From positions 67,944,438-68,008,437 of the forward strand of contig OZ020267.1 of NCBI GenBank assembly GCA_963971225.1: a DNA stretch of 64,000 nt, written 5' to 3'. Source of the DNA: Melieria omissa. Taxonomy: Eukaryota > Arthropoda > Insecta > Diptera > Ulidiidae. The notes beneath the pieces were generated by a model that worked only from the letters and a program-made list of their open reading frames with translations, ran no database searches and had not been told where the DNA came from. Shown here one piece after another: positions 11,412 through 24,224 of this stretch. A program made the position numbers and the translations under genes. Within the stretch, counting starts at the first letter, position 1, and each line of letters starts with the position of its first letter.

Positions 11412-14289
11412 GGTTGGTTGGTTGGTTCAAGTGGCGATGTTCCAACATCCAATTAGCGCGTTGGCGCCGTTTTGATACCACTATTCCCGGTAGATACCCT
11501 GAGGTATATTGTCTGGTGTCATCTGGACTTATATGTATCTATCCATACATATACTTATATCCAGTCCGAGAGGTTAATGAAAGAGAGTAGTGAGCTTACG
11601 CTGCACTTTGCTATCTCTTCGAAAGTCTGAAATGTCGGTTTTCCCAGCGTTTTCCATCTCCTTCTTGCTAAGGCCGGGCAGGCGCAGAGGAAATGGTGGA
11701 CGGTTTCCTTCTCATCCGGGTTTTCACAGCTGTGACAGCTGGTGTTGTATGGAATCCCCATCTTTGCCGCGTGCTCTCCAATGGGCCAGTGGCCAGTGAT
11801 GACTGCCGTCAGTCTTGCCACATCCCGTCGGCCTTTGTTCAAGAGCTCCGCGGTCCTGCGTTTGTCGTATGTTGGCCACAGTGATCTGCTGATTTTATAG
11901 GATTCCGTCCTCTGCCATCTAGTGTTGGCTTTGGCAAGGAAGTCCTTCGAGACCTCGCCCTTGATAGAGCCCAGTGGGGCGTGAACCGTCAGCGCCAAGT
12001 TCTCATCAAGAGCGGAACCTCTTCGAGCCAGCTCATCGGCCCTTTCGTTCCCGTCAATGTTATTGTGCCCTGGCACCCATATCAGGGTAACTCTGAACCT
12101 CTGAGCTAGCTCTATCAGGAGCTTCCTGCATTCCCGCACTAGTTTTGACGATAGAATCGACGATTCCAGTGCCTTGACCGTGGATAGGCTGTCGGAAAGT
12201 ATTGTAATGTGGCTTTTGTAGGATGTGTCCATCAATGCCATCCTACACGCTTCCCTAATAGCGAGCACTTCCGCCTGGAAAACGCTTGCCGTATTGGGGA
12301 GGCGGAAAGACACGTTTATCTTAAGATGTTCGGAGAAGACTCCTGCTCCTACTCCGCATTCCATTTTGGAGCCATCAGTGTAGATTGTGGTACTCAGGTT
12401 ATTTAGGATGTTTCCTCTCTTCCATTCTAGACGAGAGGGGATACGGATATCGTAATTTTTCCCAAAGACCATGATAGGAATTACATAATCCGTCGTTGTA
12501 GGCAGGCACCTTTGCCATTGTGATAACAGACTGCCGTGGCCATACGGTCTGTCCTTCCAGCAACCTGTTTCTCTCAGCCTAAGAGCACTAAGAGTTGCGG
12601 CCTTCATAATATGCAGATCGACGGGAAGCAAGTGCGTCAGCACGTTAAGCGCCTCTCCAGGGCAGGATCTAATCGCTCCCGTAGTTCCGGTACAAGCTGC
12701 TCTTTGTAGTCTACCGAGTTTGGTAATGTTGTATTCCCTCCTGAGGGCTTTCCACCAGACCAGAGCTCCGTATGATAATATTGGACGTACAACCATCTTG
12801 AACATCCATAGCATTAGACTTGGTCGGAGGCCCCACCTCCTTCCTATCATTTTCCTACAGGAGTAGAGTGCAAATCCTGCTTTGTTTATTCTGTGCTCTA
12901 TGTTTAGCCTCCAGTTCAGTTTAGGGTCCAGAATTACCCCGAGATATCTGGCACTGGACGAAAGGGGTAGTGTTATATTCTCAAGATGAGGTCGTCTAAA
13001 AGTTGGTATCTTAGTACGAGTGGTAAACAGCATCAGTTCAGTTTTGCTGGGGTTAATGCTTAGTCCACGTCCCGTGCACCAAGCGATTAACCTATCCAGG
13101 CCACCCTGAAGGATTCCACTAATCACGTCAGGGCACATCCCTGATGCCATTAAAACCACGTCGTCAGCATACGCAACCGTTTTGACTCCTCTCTGGTTAA
13201 GTTCTGTTAAAGTGTTGTTGAGGGCACAAACCCACAGAAGAGGCGACAGTACCCCCCCCTGTGGTGTGCCCCTGCTTACAAATTTTGTAAGGTGGGTGTT
13301 CCCTAGCGTCGCGCTCACCACCCTCGATTGGAGCATTGCCGTAACCCAGCTACGTACCTGTATGCTAACTCCAAGGTTTACCAGCGATTCTTCTATCGCA
13401 TTCGTCCTTATGTTATTAAAGGCACCTTCTATGTCCATGAAGGCTGCCAGTGTGTACTGCTTATACTCCAGTGACCTTTCCACTGTTCGTACTACCTCAT
13501 GTAGGGCGGTCTCCGTTGACCTACCCTTTAGGTAAGCATGTTGGGCTTCAGATAGTTTATGTCCTACTTCCTCCCGTATGTGGAGGTCGAGCAACCGCTC
13601 GAAGGTTTTAAGTACAAAAGAAGTCAGGCTTATAGGCCGGAAATCTTTCGCTGAGTCGTGACCTCTTTTCCCTACCTTCGGGATAAAGACGACTTTCACC
13701 CGTCTCCAACTGACGGGGATATAATTCCAGACTAGGCAGGCCTTGAAGATGGCCTCTAGCCAGGGTAGTACTGAGTCCTGTGACACCTGCAGCATTATGG
13801 GGAGAATGCCATCTGGTCCCGGAGACTTGTATGGTGAGAAGCTTTTCACAGCCCATGTGAGTTTTTCTCTCGTTATAATGTTGTAAGCATCGTTTATCGG
13901 AGTTAGGCCTTGCACTGCATGCCTAGTCGAGGTGCCTTCCTTTGTGCAGCCTGGGAAGTGTGTATTCAGCAGCAGATCTAGGGCCTCCTCGGTACTTTCA
14001 GTCCAGGAGCCATCTGGCTTCTTTATGAACGAGGGGCAGGTGTGATCCCTGGATAACACCTTTCCTAGCCTTGCCGAATCCTTCGTAGTTTCTATAGCTG
14101 AGCAGAATTCCCTCCAACCCTTGTTTTTAGAATCTCTGATAGCTTTTTTATATTTTTTTAAGTTATCCTTGTAACTTTGCCAGTTACCTGAGGAATAACT
14201 TAGGTTGAATGACCTTCGGACCTCCGATCTCAGACGTGTCAGGTCATCATTCCACCAAGGTGGGAATGATTTTTTTGAGTATTTAATAG
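11412..14289 (-). mobile_element. 5'-truncated LINE (I/LOA/R1-type) inserted in the mariner element
   Basis: Both flanks carry the 11-bp duplication gctactgaaat (11401-11411 and 14290-14300), which delimits the insertion exactly. Read on the minus strand, it begins inside ORF2 (5' truncation, usual for target-primed reverse transcription). It continues through a ~140-bp 3' UTR and ends in an aacc microsatellite tail, seen as ggttggttggttggtt on the plus strand at 11412. Tails of simple repeats instead of poly(A) occur in several I/R1/LOA-group LINEs. It is the youngest layer of the nest. Confidence 0.9.
11555..14289 (-). CDS. LINE ORF2 fragment: reverse transcriptase, RNase H, C-terminal Cys-rich finger
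   Basis: About 911 codons are open without interruption from the truncation point to the stop at 11555. Counting from a GTG at 14059, the reverse transcriptase spans roughly residues 115-390, with FRPISLTSF (140), DIEGAFNN (209), GTPQGGVLSPLLW (264) and the catalytic YADD (297-300). RNase H follows at about 555-680 with all four acidic positions visible: TDGS (561), AEVLA (596), SDSLS (622) and ERADELA (672). A C-terminal CxxC...H...C finger lies at 775-793 (CHSCENPDEKETVHHFLC). The endonuclease domain expected upstream is missing because of 5' truncation, so the copy cannot mobilise by itself. RNase H after the RT points to the I/LOA/R1 group rather than classical Jockey. No start codon of its own and no host promoter are apparent. 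Confidence 0.93.
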
Positions 14290-14705
14290 GCTACTGAAAT
14301 ACCGGGTGATTCAAAATAACACCTCTTGTTGGAAAACCCTATACATCGTTGTGGCTGTAATAATTACTAAAACAAAAGTTTTAACGCATAACGAAAATTT
14401 GAATATTTTTTCATTTACTTCAGCCAAAATTAATTTGAAAAAATTTCTAAATTCAACGAAAACGTCAAATTAAAATTATCTAATGTTTCTGCTTCTTCTT
14501 CCTTTACTATGTCAAGATATACCATTAAAAAAGTGTATACTTCTCTTCTTTAAACTTAAATATTCAGTTTATTAATTTCGTATTTTTTCTAAAACTTCAA
14601 ACTATTCTAAAAACCAACAAAAAATGTATTCTTGAAGCCGCAGAGGGTTCAGACGTCCACAAAGTAGCATGTTGCCATATGGCAACAAAATAGCGAAAGG
14701 GTTAA

Positions 14706-16464
14706 GAATGCAGTAGTTCTCATGCACTTTATTTGTTTGTCCTGTTGTCATGCTTCTGGTTACTTGCAATATAATCCATCTATATCCATAGAGATTCAAT
14801 TAAATATTTGATGATAATAATACTTGAAGAATAGAAAGTTTAAAACTTTATATGTTTGTTTTGTTGTCATGCTTCTAGTTACTCGCAATGTAACGACAAT
14901 TTTGAGGTTTTCTTTTTTGCAATGTTTTACAAGTAATATTTTATTGTTTTTCAGTGGAAGCTATGAAGCAATGATCATGTAATTTTGAAATGCCAAATCC
15001 GTAAAGATGCAATAAATGCAGAATAAAATGAAATAAATAGCATCGAATTTATCAAGAATATTTTGATCAGTACTCATGGCTCAAAGTTCTTCGAAATTAT
15101 TCACCTTTACGATCTTAGCACTTGATTGATTTCTTACCCAAAACCTTAGACTTGAAAAAGGGATAGCAAATTTCACATGCAAGCACTGAAGTTGCAGCTG
15201 ATCAGCCCTGCTCGGTTTTAGCATCAACGTGCAGCATTGAAATGATAAAATGCACTCAAATAAAACAACAACAGCAACAACGACACCGCACGGCGAGCAA
15301 TTCAACATACATCAAAGCCACCAACGCATTTTGCCAACGCATCAACATCATCATCGTTGTCAGCAGCATTGGCTACAATAATAACAACAACAGCAACGGC
15401 AGCAGGCACCGATCCAGCAACACAACACACCCTTTTTTGTGTAATATTTTTGTAACAACAGAATCTTTCCGCGCGCTGCAGCGACAGTAATAACAAAATA
15501 TGGCAACACTTGGTTATAGCCACTCATATCTGTCTGTCTGTCTGCCAGTCTGGCCCTCCTGCGCAGACACACTGCACTTCCTTAATGCCTTTTGGGCTGC
15601 TCTGCCACCGCCTTGGACGGTGCGCGCGCCGCCCTATCGATGTGTGCGTGTGCTTAATGCCGTTTTAGTGGATAGTCATCTGTCACACGGCAACCTACAG
15701 TTTGGTTGCCGATATTCATGAACGCGCGCGCATACGCCTCTATAGCACAATGTGCATTGGCGTGCAGTTGGTGCGCGCAAATGACACACCACCAGAGGTC
15801 CCCAAGGTTTGTTCCTGTCTGCGCCGGTGCACAAAGGCACACAGAATCGGCGTTTGTGTGCCGCAGGGGATAATGCTGGCAGTCGCATGGGTAGGTGTAG
15901 GAAGTGGTAGTGCATTTCCACCTTAGTTCTTCATGCATACATACACATTTTTCTGTGTGTAAGTGTGATTCTTCGGCTCATACCTTTTATTTTTTGTTAC
16001 CAACTGTATTATTTAGCTCAAGCCTTAAGACTGTCTGACAGCTAATGTGTCCCTTTTGTTATTGTTGTTGCCATGTAAATTCAAATTGAAATTTGAGCAG
16101 GTCGGAAGGAAGCCAAAAATTTTTGGTGTTGCACACAAAGAAACGAACACTGTGGCCGAAGCATGGCCCGAAAACACCACACTAGACAATGACTGACTTT
16201 GAATATCACTGGCGTATGTATGTATGTGCGTGGTAAGTGGCCTTAAATTGACCACTGAAGTGCACTGAAATGAGTCATCGGTGCATTGTCCAGCGTTCAC
16301 GCCTTGCGTCTGTGGCCTTTGGTCTTTTGTTTGTGCGACTAAAGCGAGATGAAGAGGCGACTTTGGTTGGACTGTGGGTGCGCTTTATTCAAATTTCCAT
16401 TTTTCGAAGGGCTGATCTATTTAAATTGCTGTTATCGTTTCTATTCACTGTAAATTGAACGTTT
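14706..16464. other. Non-coding stretch upstream of ratcheting point 1
   Basis: It includes a diverged duplication near 14730-14893 and a CAA/CAG-rich patch at 15255-15420. The overlapping frames on both strands at 15081-15938 are low-complexity by-products of that patch. No gene recognised. Confidence 0.45.
14730..14893. repeat. Diverged tandem duplication, period ~121 bp
   Basis: tgttgtcatgcttctggtta near 14742 recurs as tgttgtcatgcttctagtta near 14863, each followed by act(t/c)gcaat(a/g)taa. Only the ~45-bp cores are clearly alike. Confidence 0.55.
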
Positions 16465-16469
16465 ATTCT

Positions 16470-16510
16470 CATCCTAATAATATTTTCTGTTCTTTTTGTT
16501 GCAGGTAAGT
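16470..16510 (+). promoter_or_regulatory. Candidate recursive splice site (ratcheting point 1)
   Basis: A pyrimidine-rich tract (ttttctgttctttttgttg) runs into CAG and then directly into GTAAGTG, so a strong 3' splice site abuts a strong 5' splice site at 16504/16505. A plausible branch sequence, cctaataat, lies ~30 bases upstream. This is the known layout of Drosophila zero-nucleotide exons, used to remove very long introns stepwise. It implies transcription from the plus strand. The assignment rests on sequence pattern alone. Confidence 0.68.
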
Positions 16511-19500
16511 GTATTGAGTCATCGCATCCAACGACTGAAAAGACAATGGAAAGAACTTTGAAGGTTGGCGTTATTTAGAAAGTAAAGTGAGAAATTATTT
16601 GGCTGTTTATAGAAAAACGCTGCTATCGAAAGAATCGATTACTAGAGTTGTCACTACTACGCTCTGCGTCTCTCTCCTTCTTTATCTTTGTCGCTGCATA
16701 TTTATCGAATTGCAGTCGACGCCTAAATGTATTCATTGACTTGGCGACACTGCATTGCGCGCACGCGTCAAACCATCTAAGCGTCATCAATTTCATACGA
16801 GCATAATTACACTCGGCAATGCGTTTATTTATTTGCCTTTTCATTTTGTGCGCGTCGATTGCTTGCTTAATCGAGCAGAAACTTGTCTGCTTCAAATAAA
16901 CAAACATCTTGCGGCGGCAGACATCCGCGCCGCCGCGCCGCTAGCAACCAACCAATTGGCCACACGTTGCTACCATTTTTGGTAGCAAATTCAAATTCAC
17001 TTTCAGTTACAATATTTGAATTTTGGTGTGCTCACTGTATATGGGCATGATTTATGTCTGTTAAGAAAAATAAACAAAGATATGAAAATTGTATCTGTAC
17101 ATAAAGTGTGCGCCATAGCAGCGATTTATGCTTTTAAAATTGCACTTTTATTCAATAATTTGTGTACTATTTACATTTGTTAAATGTCACTGTTGTATTT
17201 GTTGTTAGTTCTATTCAGTTAAATATAATTGTATTGAAATGGCCATTTGGCAGCATTTGTAAGAGTGTTTATTCAATCGACTGAGTTGATTTTCTATAGC
17301 AAATGTTGCAATAATTTAGACTAACATTGAAGTTTTTGGTTGAAAACATTTTATTGATTTTATGTTTGTATAAAAATGAATCTTGAAAATTTGCTGTTTT
17401 ACAGTCCGCAATTTGAAAACAACTTTAATTCAATATTCAAGAATTCATTGACATTATACTTGTACATTGACATTGTACTTGTTGTCTTGTAGTCTGAAAT
17501 ATGTTGTATCACAAAGGGACCGTTCAGGCCTCCAAGCATGTCTCTTAACCTAACCATAGACTGTAATTTCAAAATAACTTTGGATGTTGAAATTTCATAA
17601 CAATGCTCAGAAAGAGTCTGAACTGAGACAAAGATTACAAAACCTTTAGGCACAGAACACTACTGAGCGAATTTAAATAAACTTAGACTGTTAGACTGTG
17701 GTGAAAAGCCATGGATAGTGTCCTATCAGAGGTTTTCTTATTATGTTGTGGATGAATTTTAAATCCCAATTAAGTCATTTATGCTTGTTTTTTGTGTAAT
17801 TAATGTAATCCAACGAATAATGCAATTCAACAAATGTTAAGTTCAACAAATAGTGTTGATAGCGTGTAATAGCTTCTACAATTCTGGATTGTAAGTTCTT
17901 TTAGTTGCATAATGTACATAAATCAAAATGAATTGAATTGGTTTCAAATGTGAATTGAATCGAATTGAAATGGTTGCAAACATGATTTTTATAAAATACC
18001 TAAAACCCAATAAAGTTGCCTAATTTTTATATGTTTCTCATTTAATATTTATAAGTACAATATTTGTATCATTCAAGCTCCAAATATGTTCCAATAAAAT
18101 TCAACCTAATCGAGTTTTTCAATACGGCAAATAAATAAAATGCAATTTGTTGCAATTGAACGCATTCATTTCGCATTGAAAATGTAAACATTACATAAGG
18201 CAAACAATCATTCAAATGTTAAAATCTCTTTCGGAATTGAAAAAAACCTCAATCTAACCTAACAATCCAAATATAAAAAAAATAATTCCGCATATGATTT
18301 TTATATACAACCTCAAAACACAATTATCGGCATTTGAATACATTCGTTTTGCTTTGAAAACTTACCATTTGTACACATTTCAATACATGTATGAATCACT
18401 TTTATCGCTGAAAAGCTTCAAGATTTATCTATAAAACGCTTAGCCGCCGTTTGGCATTTTTATCAACTCCAATTGTAGTATAATTTTTTCTACAATAAAA
18501 TAATGTAGCAGAATGCGTGTACATATGTTTTCCGTATAATTTTATCGAATTCATAGAAAGCAAGAAAAAAAGGCCAACGTCAACAAAAACAATCAAACGC
18601 AAAACAAACAGGAAAAAAACAATTGTGGGTTGCACTTTGCAGATAATGTGCGCAAAACTTGTTTTGTGCTTTGCTATTTGTCTTTTGCCACCATGCCGTG
18701 GCCACCAGGCCATATTTGGACCTACACAACCAAGACTGCCGCTGACCAAGGCTCGGCGACTAGGGGCACCGAGTTGCAGCTGTGTTGAAATGGTGTTTAG
18801 GTCGCTTGCGTTCGATAGGATTGATTGCCCAGTGGCGCACTGCCACACGCTGTGTCCGCCTTATTGTGCTCGCCTGGCGTTTGCACTCTACCTAAGCTGC
18901 CAAAGTTCCAATTTGCCGTTGTTGTTGTTGTTGTTGTGCAGTGCACTAGAAATTGAGTTGTGCGACCATTGGCATGTTGACGAATGATGATGAATGTGGC
19001 GGCGCACAATTGCAATCCGATAGTGAAATAATTAGAGCGCATAAAATGGCATTAAAAAATGGTGCTAACTATACTATCACGCTGCTGTTACAATTATTGC
19101 ATAGCGGCAATGCCATCGCTTGCATTTTACATACTCTAACCACACAATGGAGCAGCACACAACTCTCCGCCAAGCACATTCGAATTGCATCAATGGCGAT
19201 TACGAAATATTAACGCAGACTCAACAGAATTGTTTGGCAATTAACTGGCGGCAAACATTTTCATATCTCACTGCTTTGTGGTGTGTGTGTGTTTGCTTAA
19301 TAAAGTCGCGCGCCCCAACATTTCTATTCATTTCAATTGCTGACAATTCTCGGCACACCGAACCCATCTCACTGCCATCCCATGCCGCTGCGACGACGCT
19401 ACAACGTAGCGACCGACAAATGTTTACATTTGCCAGTATTTCAATTTGCAATTACGGCAGCCGCCGCGACGCATTGTCGTCTATAGTATTCTATTTTTAA

Positions 19501-20815
19501 TTGCATTAGCGGAAGAGGGGCGCAATGTAGAAATAATGTAGCGTTTGTTCACCTCGGCGTGTGCACTGCAATGCACTTTCACTTTTTGCGCCACTAGAAT
19601 GTGTAAATAAACCCTTGACATGACGTGTAGAAGTGGCTGTAATTGCCGGTGCCTACCGACGACCTGCCGACATGTTAATGAAACGCTGCCAGCGCGCACT
19701 GAAGATGTCTGCACGAGGTGGAAATGCAAAATAAACACTCGAGATTTGTGCATTGCAATGCTGTGTGGCTGACAGTGGCAGAGCCTTGTTTGCGCATGTG
19801 ATAAAATTTATAAAACGTTGCACATGGGTGGGAAAAATTACCACTTTTGCAATCGTACAAGCGAAACGATAAGCTGAGGCCGATCTTAGACTCCTCCAGA
19901 CGAAGCTGGGACTCCTCCAGATGCAATCTGAAGCTGTCTGAGTGTCTGCGTTGGTTGAACTAACATCCAGTTGGACGTTTGTAGCAACGAGCCGAAGGCG
20001 GCTGGAGTGTGGATGGAAATGTAATGCAAGAAACTTATATATGGAGTTGGAATTCAGTGACAAAATGATGGGATGTGTAATATAATTTGTCAATAATTGT
20101 TACCACATGTGTAGAGTTTTTATTCAAGAACTAATAAAAAAGCTCACGCTGTAGGGGTGCAAATTAAATTAATAGTAATATGCACTTAAAAATATGCAAA
20201 TTGATGTAGGTATGACTGAAAAATTCTTCAGAAATATAACGTAATAGAGACCATGGAATATTGTGGACACAAAGTGTTCTATTGTACAAAGTCCTCATAA
20301 TCCTAGAGATATGTAGGTGGACCCCTAATATATTTTAGCATTGTTCATATTTTGCGTGGCAACACAGCCATTGTATACTTTTTTTATACTCACAGAGAAT
20401 ATTTTGTATTTCGCATAATCAACAGATGTCAGTAGAGACCAAGGACGAGTTATAACTATTCATGTTATGTGTATGGCTTCACATATTAATTGAATGGACC
20501 CAAAATTGTGTAGCCGTTTCCGAACCTTAGATTATAATATTTTTTGCTTTTCTTCTTTGACGATCGGTTTCTGTCTGCTGAAAGAATAGCCACAAGAATA
20601 AAAAGTTTTCTTGAATCGATATGGAGCGCTTAGTTCTCGAGCCCCGATTCTCAATCTTGCAGCCCAACTCGCTGAACACTGAGCTGCAGCGGCCACCAAT
20701 TTCAAACACAAAAATTCTTAATAATCAACAAATTTTTCTGTCAGTGCAGTTCTTATGATTACGTTGCATATTTAATGCAGCGTTCTCGGCTTTGGCGACC
20801 ACGCCAACCACCAAC

Positions 20816-20836
20816 CACACACACACACACACACAC
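20816..20836 (+). repeat. (CA)n microsatellite
   Basis: About 21 bases of uninterrupted CA repeat. Confidence 0.95.
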
Positions 20837-23800
20837 TTCAACGCATTCGGAACTTGGGCCGCACGCCCTTGGCGGATTGTGCTCCCTGCAATTTTCATTC
20901 ACTTCATTTTTCTGCTATCTATTGTGTTTATCTAGTGTGCCTAGAGTTGATTGTTGCATGGGCCGAGTTGTTACCTCATCCTATCAAAATCCAATTATAT
21001 CATCATCTGTTCGTTTCCAATCGTCGGACTCATCCCACTGCATGTTCAGCTGCAGTTCGGTCAACCAATACGTGTGGTGTATGGCTGTGAGTGTGTATGT
21101 GTGTGCTATTGAATGCTTGGCAGTACAGCAACCTACGCATCATTAACCACCGCTGATTTGATTATTTCTTTGCTATATCCCAACCGCATATTTGCCGCTG
21201 CCTGCCGCGTGCATCTCCACTGTTTTCCGTTGTCGTTTCTTGGCTGATTGCAATTGGTTGTGGCGTGTTGTATTTTTGCACTGTGGCTGGAATTAACAAT
21301 TGCTGCAACAACAACAACAATAACAAATGAAACTGCAGGCAAATTACAATGTCCAAACAAACTACAACAATAATAACAGCAATAACAAACAGTTTGTGTA
21401 GGTTTAACTATACAAATCATAAAAGCCAAAGAGAGGGAAAGCAACCAAAAGTGAGACACACATCGAGACTGAGAGAAGAGGGATACAATTTGCAACTAAC
21501 AGCCGCGAAATAATACCGTCAACGTCGCTGCCGGTGCCATCCTTCACCGCGCTTCGCGATTGCATTGTCTGCTTCTGTTTTTGTATTTGATTTTCATTTA
21601 TTTTTTTGTATTTTTTCACTTCCCATGCAGCCACAAAAATGCAAAAGCAGCGCGCTTTTGACTTGTAGTAAAATTAAAAAGAAATAAATATAAAAGAAAC
21701 GGATATAAAAACACCAATTTTAATTTGAACGAACACAAGCAGCAAGCAAGGAGCAGCGAATGTGTGAGGAATGTGCAAAGCATTTCCTGCGTATTAGGCG
21801 TGGCGTGCAGAGGATACTGAACCCGAACGTGGCCATCGACGTGCGAGTGTTGTATGAGTGGATCGACCGACGAAAGCGACGCTGTGCCGTTGTCAGGTCT
21901 GATGGCGTGCTGGTAGATTTGTTGCGCTTTAAATATAGCCGCACAAATGACTTGACAGCAAACGGTTTGCAGGCGGCCGATGCAAACATATGAATCACGT
22001 GCGGCGACAGATGCACCGGCGATAATAGAATTCCTCGAAAGCGAGAGCTTCAATGCATCATTATGCAACGCCGATTTTATGAGCGGTCGGAGCAGAGTGG
22101 AAAGCGTCAAGTGATATTTGGGCCTAGAATATTCATTCGAAATATACAACATGTGACATCTAAAGGATTTAAGCGCATGAGTCATAGAGTCAAAAGTGAA
22201 CTTAATGAATCACTTTCAAGTTGTTCTATGGTTGATTTGATTTGCAGTTTGTAAAAAGCAACAAGTGAAGCATTTTTAATCTGAGCTCAATCTTTAGCGC
22301 ATCAAAAGGTTGATGCAATATTTGTAATAATCTGCTGTTCCATAAATTGCACACATTTCAACAATTCAAATGTTTCCAGCCCATTTCCCATCCCCGATTT
22401 CCTTGTTGCAATGGCCGAAAATTGGCATATCACAATAATTACTTGCAACTGCCGCCCTCAAATAATTACAATAATTCGTATGGCGCATTCGCTTGCAGCA
22501 CGTGTCCAATCGGATATACGGGCGCAGTGCCTCGCGGGGTAATAAATCAGACAGCCGGCTCCCGCCTGCTCTCTTTCTGTCAGTGCGGCAATGCGTCGCT
22601 GTCGTTGTCGTTGTCGCTGTGCCAATTGTAATGGCATTAACTTCCGTCATTGCTGGCAAGACACAGCCACAAGAAAGCAAGACAGCCATCCGCAAATGGC
22701 ACGAAATGCTATGCAATGAAAGAGTTACCAAATCCCCACTTTAAATCCACTTTTGTACAATTCAAATTTATGGCCCCCGGCATTAAAATCGCTGTAATCG
22801 TATGTGGAGAGTTTGTCGGCAACGAGTGGATGACGTATGAAAATCGCAATTACACACACACTCGCACTCATCAGTTGGTTGCATGCAGTGCCAACAACCA
22901 CGAAAACATGGAGGCATTTGCATTGTTTTTAACGGTATCTCAAGTGTTTGGCAAATAAATGCAAATTTCACACGTTTCTTTCGATTTTGTTTTTGCTGTC
23001 GGCTGCTGCTGTTGCAGTCGAAGTGAATGAGCGCAATTTGTTGGTTGCTGTTTGTTGTTGTTGCTATTAATTTGTATTGTGCCCTTTGTTGTGCGAGCTA
23101 TTTTGTCTTCAAGATAAAATATTATTGACACGCTCGTTGTTGAGTTGCGGTGTTGTGTTACGAGGTGTACAGGAGAGAAAAATTTGAAAGCCATATTGCT
23201 GAATGATTTGAACTTTCTCAATTTCTGCCAATGCACAAAAATTAGACGTTTATATTACTAATGCCTTTCGACTCATAAAGCAATATTTTTATTTGTTTTT
23301 ATGATTTCATTTGTATTAAATTCTTCCGCAACATAGCAGAGAAATGTTTAAATTTATACAAGCAAAGACAATTATTTTGACGAGACCGAGTCCGCATGGA
23401 GCGTGAGCAAAGCTGACGCCACTGTAATGCAGCAAGCCCGAGGGCTTTCGGCTATGCTGCCATCAACACCCCATCGTCGGCACCACTGCCACCCCCATCA
23501 CAGTGTGCACCCCCTTTGCGTTGTGTGTTGTCCTGTCTCGGTTGTTAAGGGAAGTTTTGTGAACTTTTTGCTGTTTTCATGTGCTGTTTTTTTTATTTCA
23601 ACATTTGTTTGTGCAAAAATAGGGTTGTCCTGGACGGCAGGATATTTGCATCAATGAGCACTATGCTTGATGGCCGCTGATGGCTTCCTTTATTTTAAGC
23701 GCAGTAAGCAAATTAAAAAACAAAAACAACAACAATCGAAAAACTCAACGCGCACAACAAAATGCAATGCAGCAGCGCAAAATGTTGACTCTTGCTTTCA

Positions 23801-24206
23801 TTTGCCACCAAACGACAGCCGCCAACCCTTGCACAACATAACCACACTTTTCCCTTAATTTTCACTATTAATGGTTTTTGATGCTGCCAGACTGCAACGA
23901 TTCACGCTCATGCCAGTGCGCCGCACAAGTGCCTGCCGCACGGCTGGCTGCACTTTTGCATTTGTAAAAATAAAGAAGAAGAAGAAATGGGCGTCGAAAA
24001 AAATGCGCCAACAAAAAACCTACCATAGATATTTTTTTTTTCACTTTCACATTGACCTTCAGGCTATGTTTTCTGTCAGCAGCGATTGCAGCAGCCACAA
24101 ACGTTGAGTGCTTTATGGGCTTTTGAACATGTGTTGTTGCTGTTGCATTGCAGTGGCCACCATTGACTGCCGGCAGTCAAGGACATGTTTGGCGTCGTCT
24201 GTAGCA

Positions 24207-24224
24207 CGCACACACACACACACA
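24207..24224 (+). repeat. (CA)n microsatellite
   Basis: About 18 bases of CA repeat, with one imperfect unit at its start. Confidence 0.9.

Larger units (their letters stand above)
10735..14341. mobile_element. mariner/Tc1-superfamily element nested in the MITE
   Basis: A perfect 29-bp inverted repeat starts agggttttccaacaagaggt at 10736 and ends at 14340 in reverse complement. The flanking TA dinucleotides (10733-10734 and 14342-14343) are the expected mariner target duplication. The outermost base pair is mismatched (C on the left, A on the right). Removing the LINE at 11412-14289 and one copy of its duplication leaves a ~0.7-kb element with a decayed transposase on the minus strand. It is an internally deleted copy of a full-length element. 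Confidence 0.88.
10581..14701. mobile_element. piggyBac-like MITE copy 1, split by nested insertions
   Basis: The ends ccctttcgcta (10581) and tagcgaaaggg (to 14701) are inverted repeats flanked by TTAA on both sides (10577-10580 and 14702-14705), the target duplication typical of the piggyBac superfamily. With the mariner element at 10735-14341 removed, the two halves align collinearly with copy 2 at 43622-44126 (shared: actcggaccctgtattttag and aagatataccattaaaaaa). The original element is ~0.5 kb and non-coding. It is the oldest layer of the nest. Confidence 0.88.

Noticed and set aside
21616..22185. 189-codon ATG-initiated frame on the minus strand
   Set aside because: It is the longest non-transposon frame, but shows no recognisable domain, overlaps other frames and ends in a biased hydrophobic tail. 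It is not supported as a gene.
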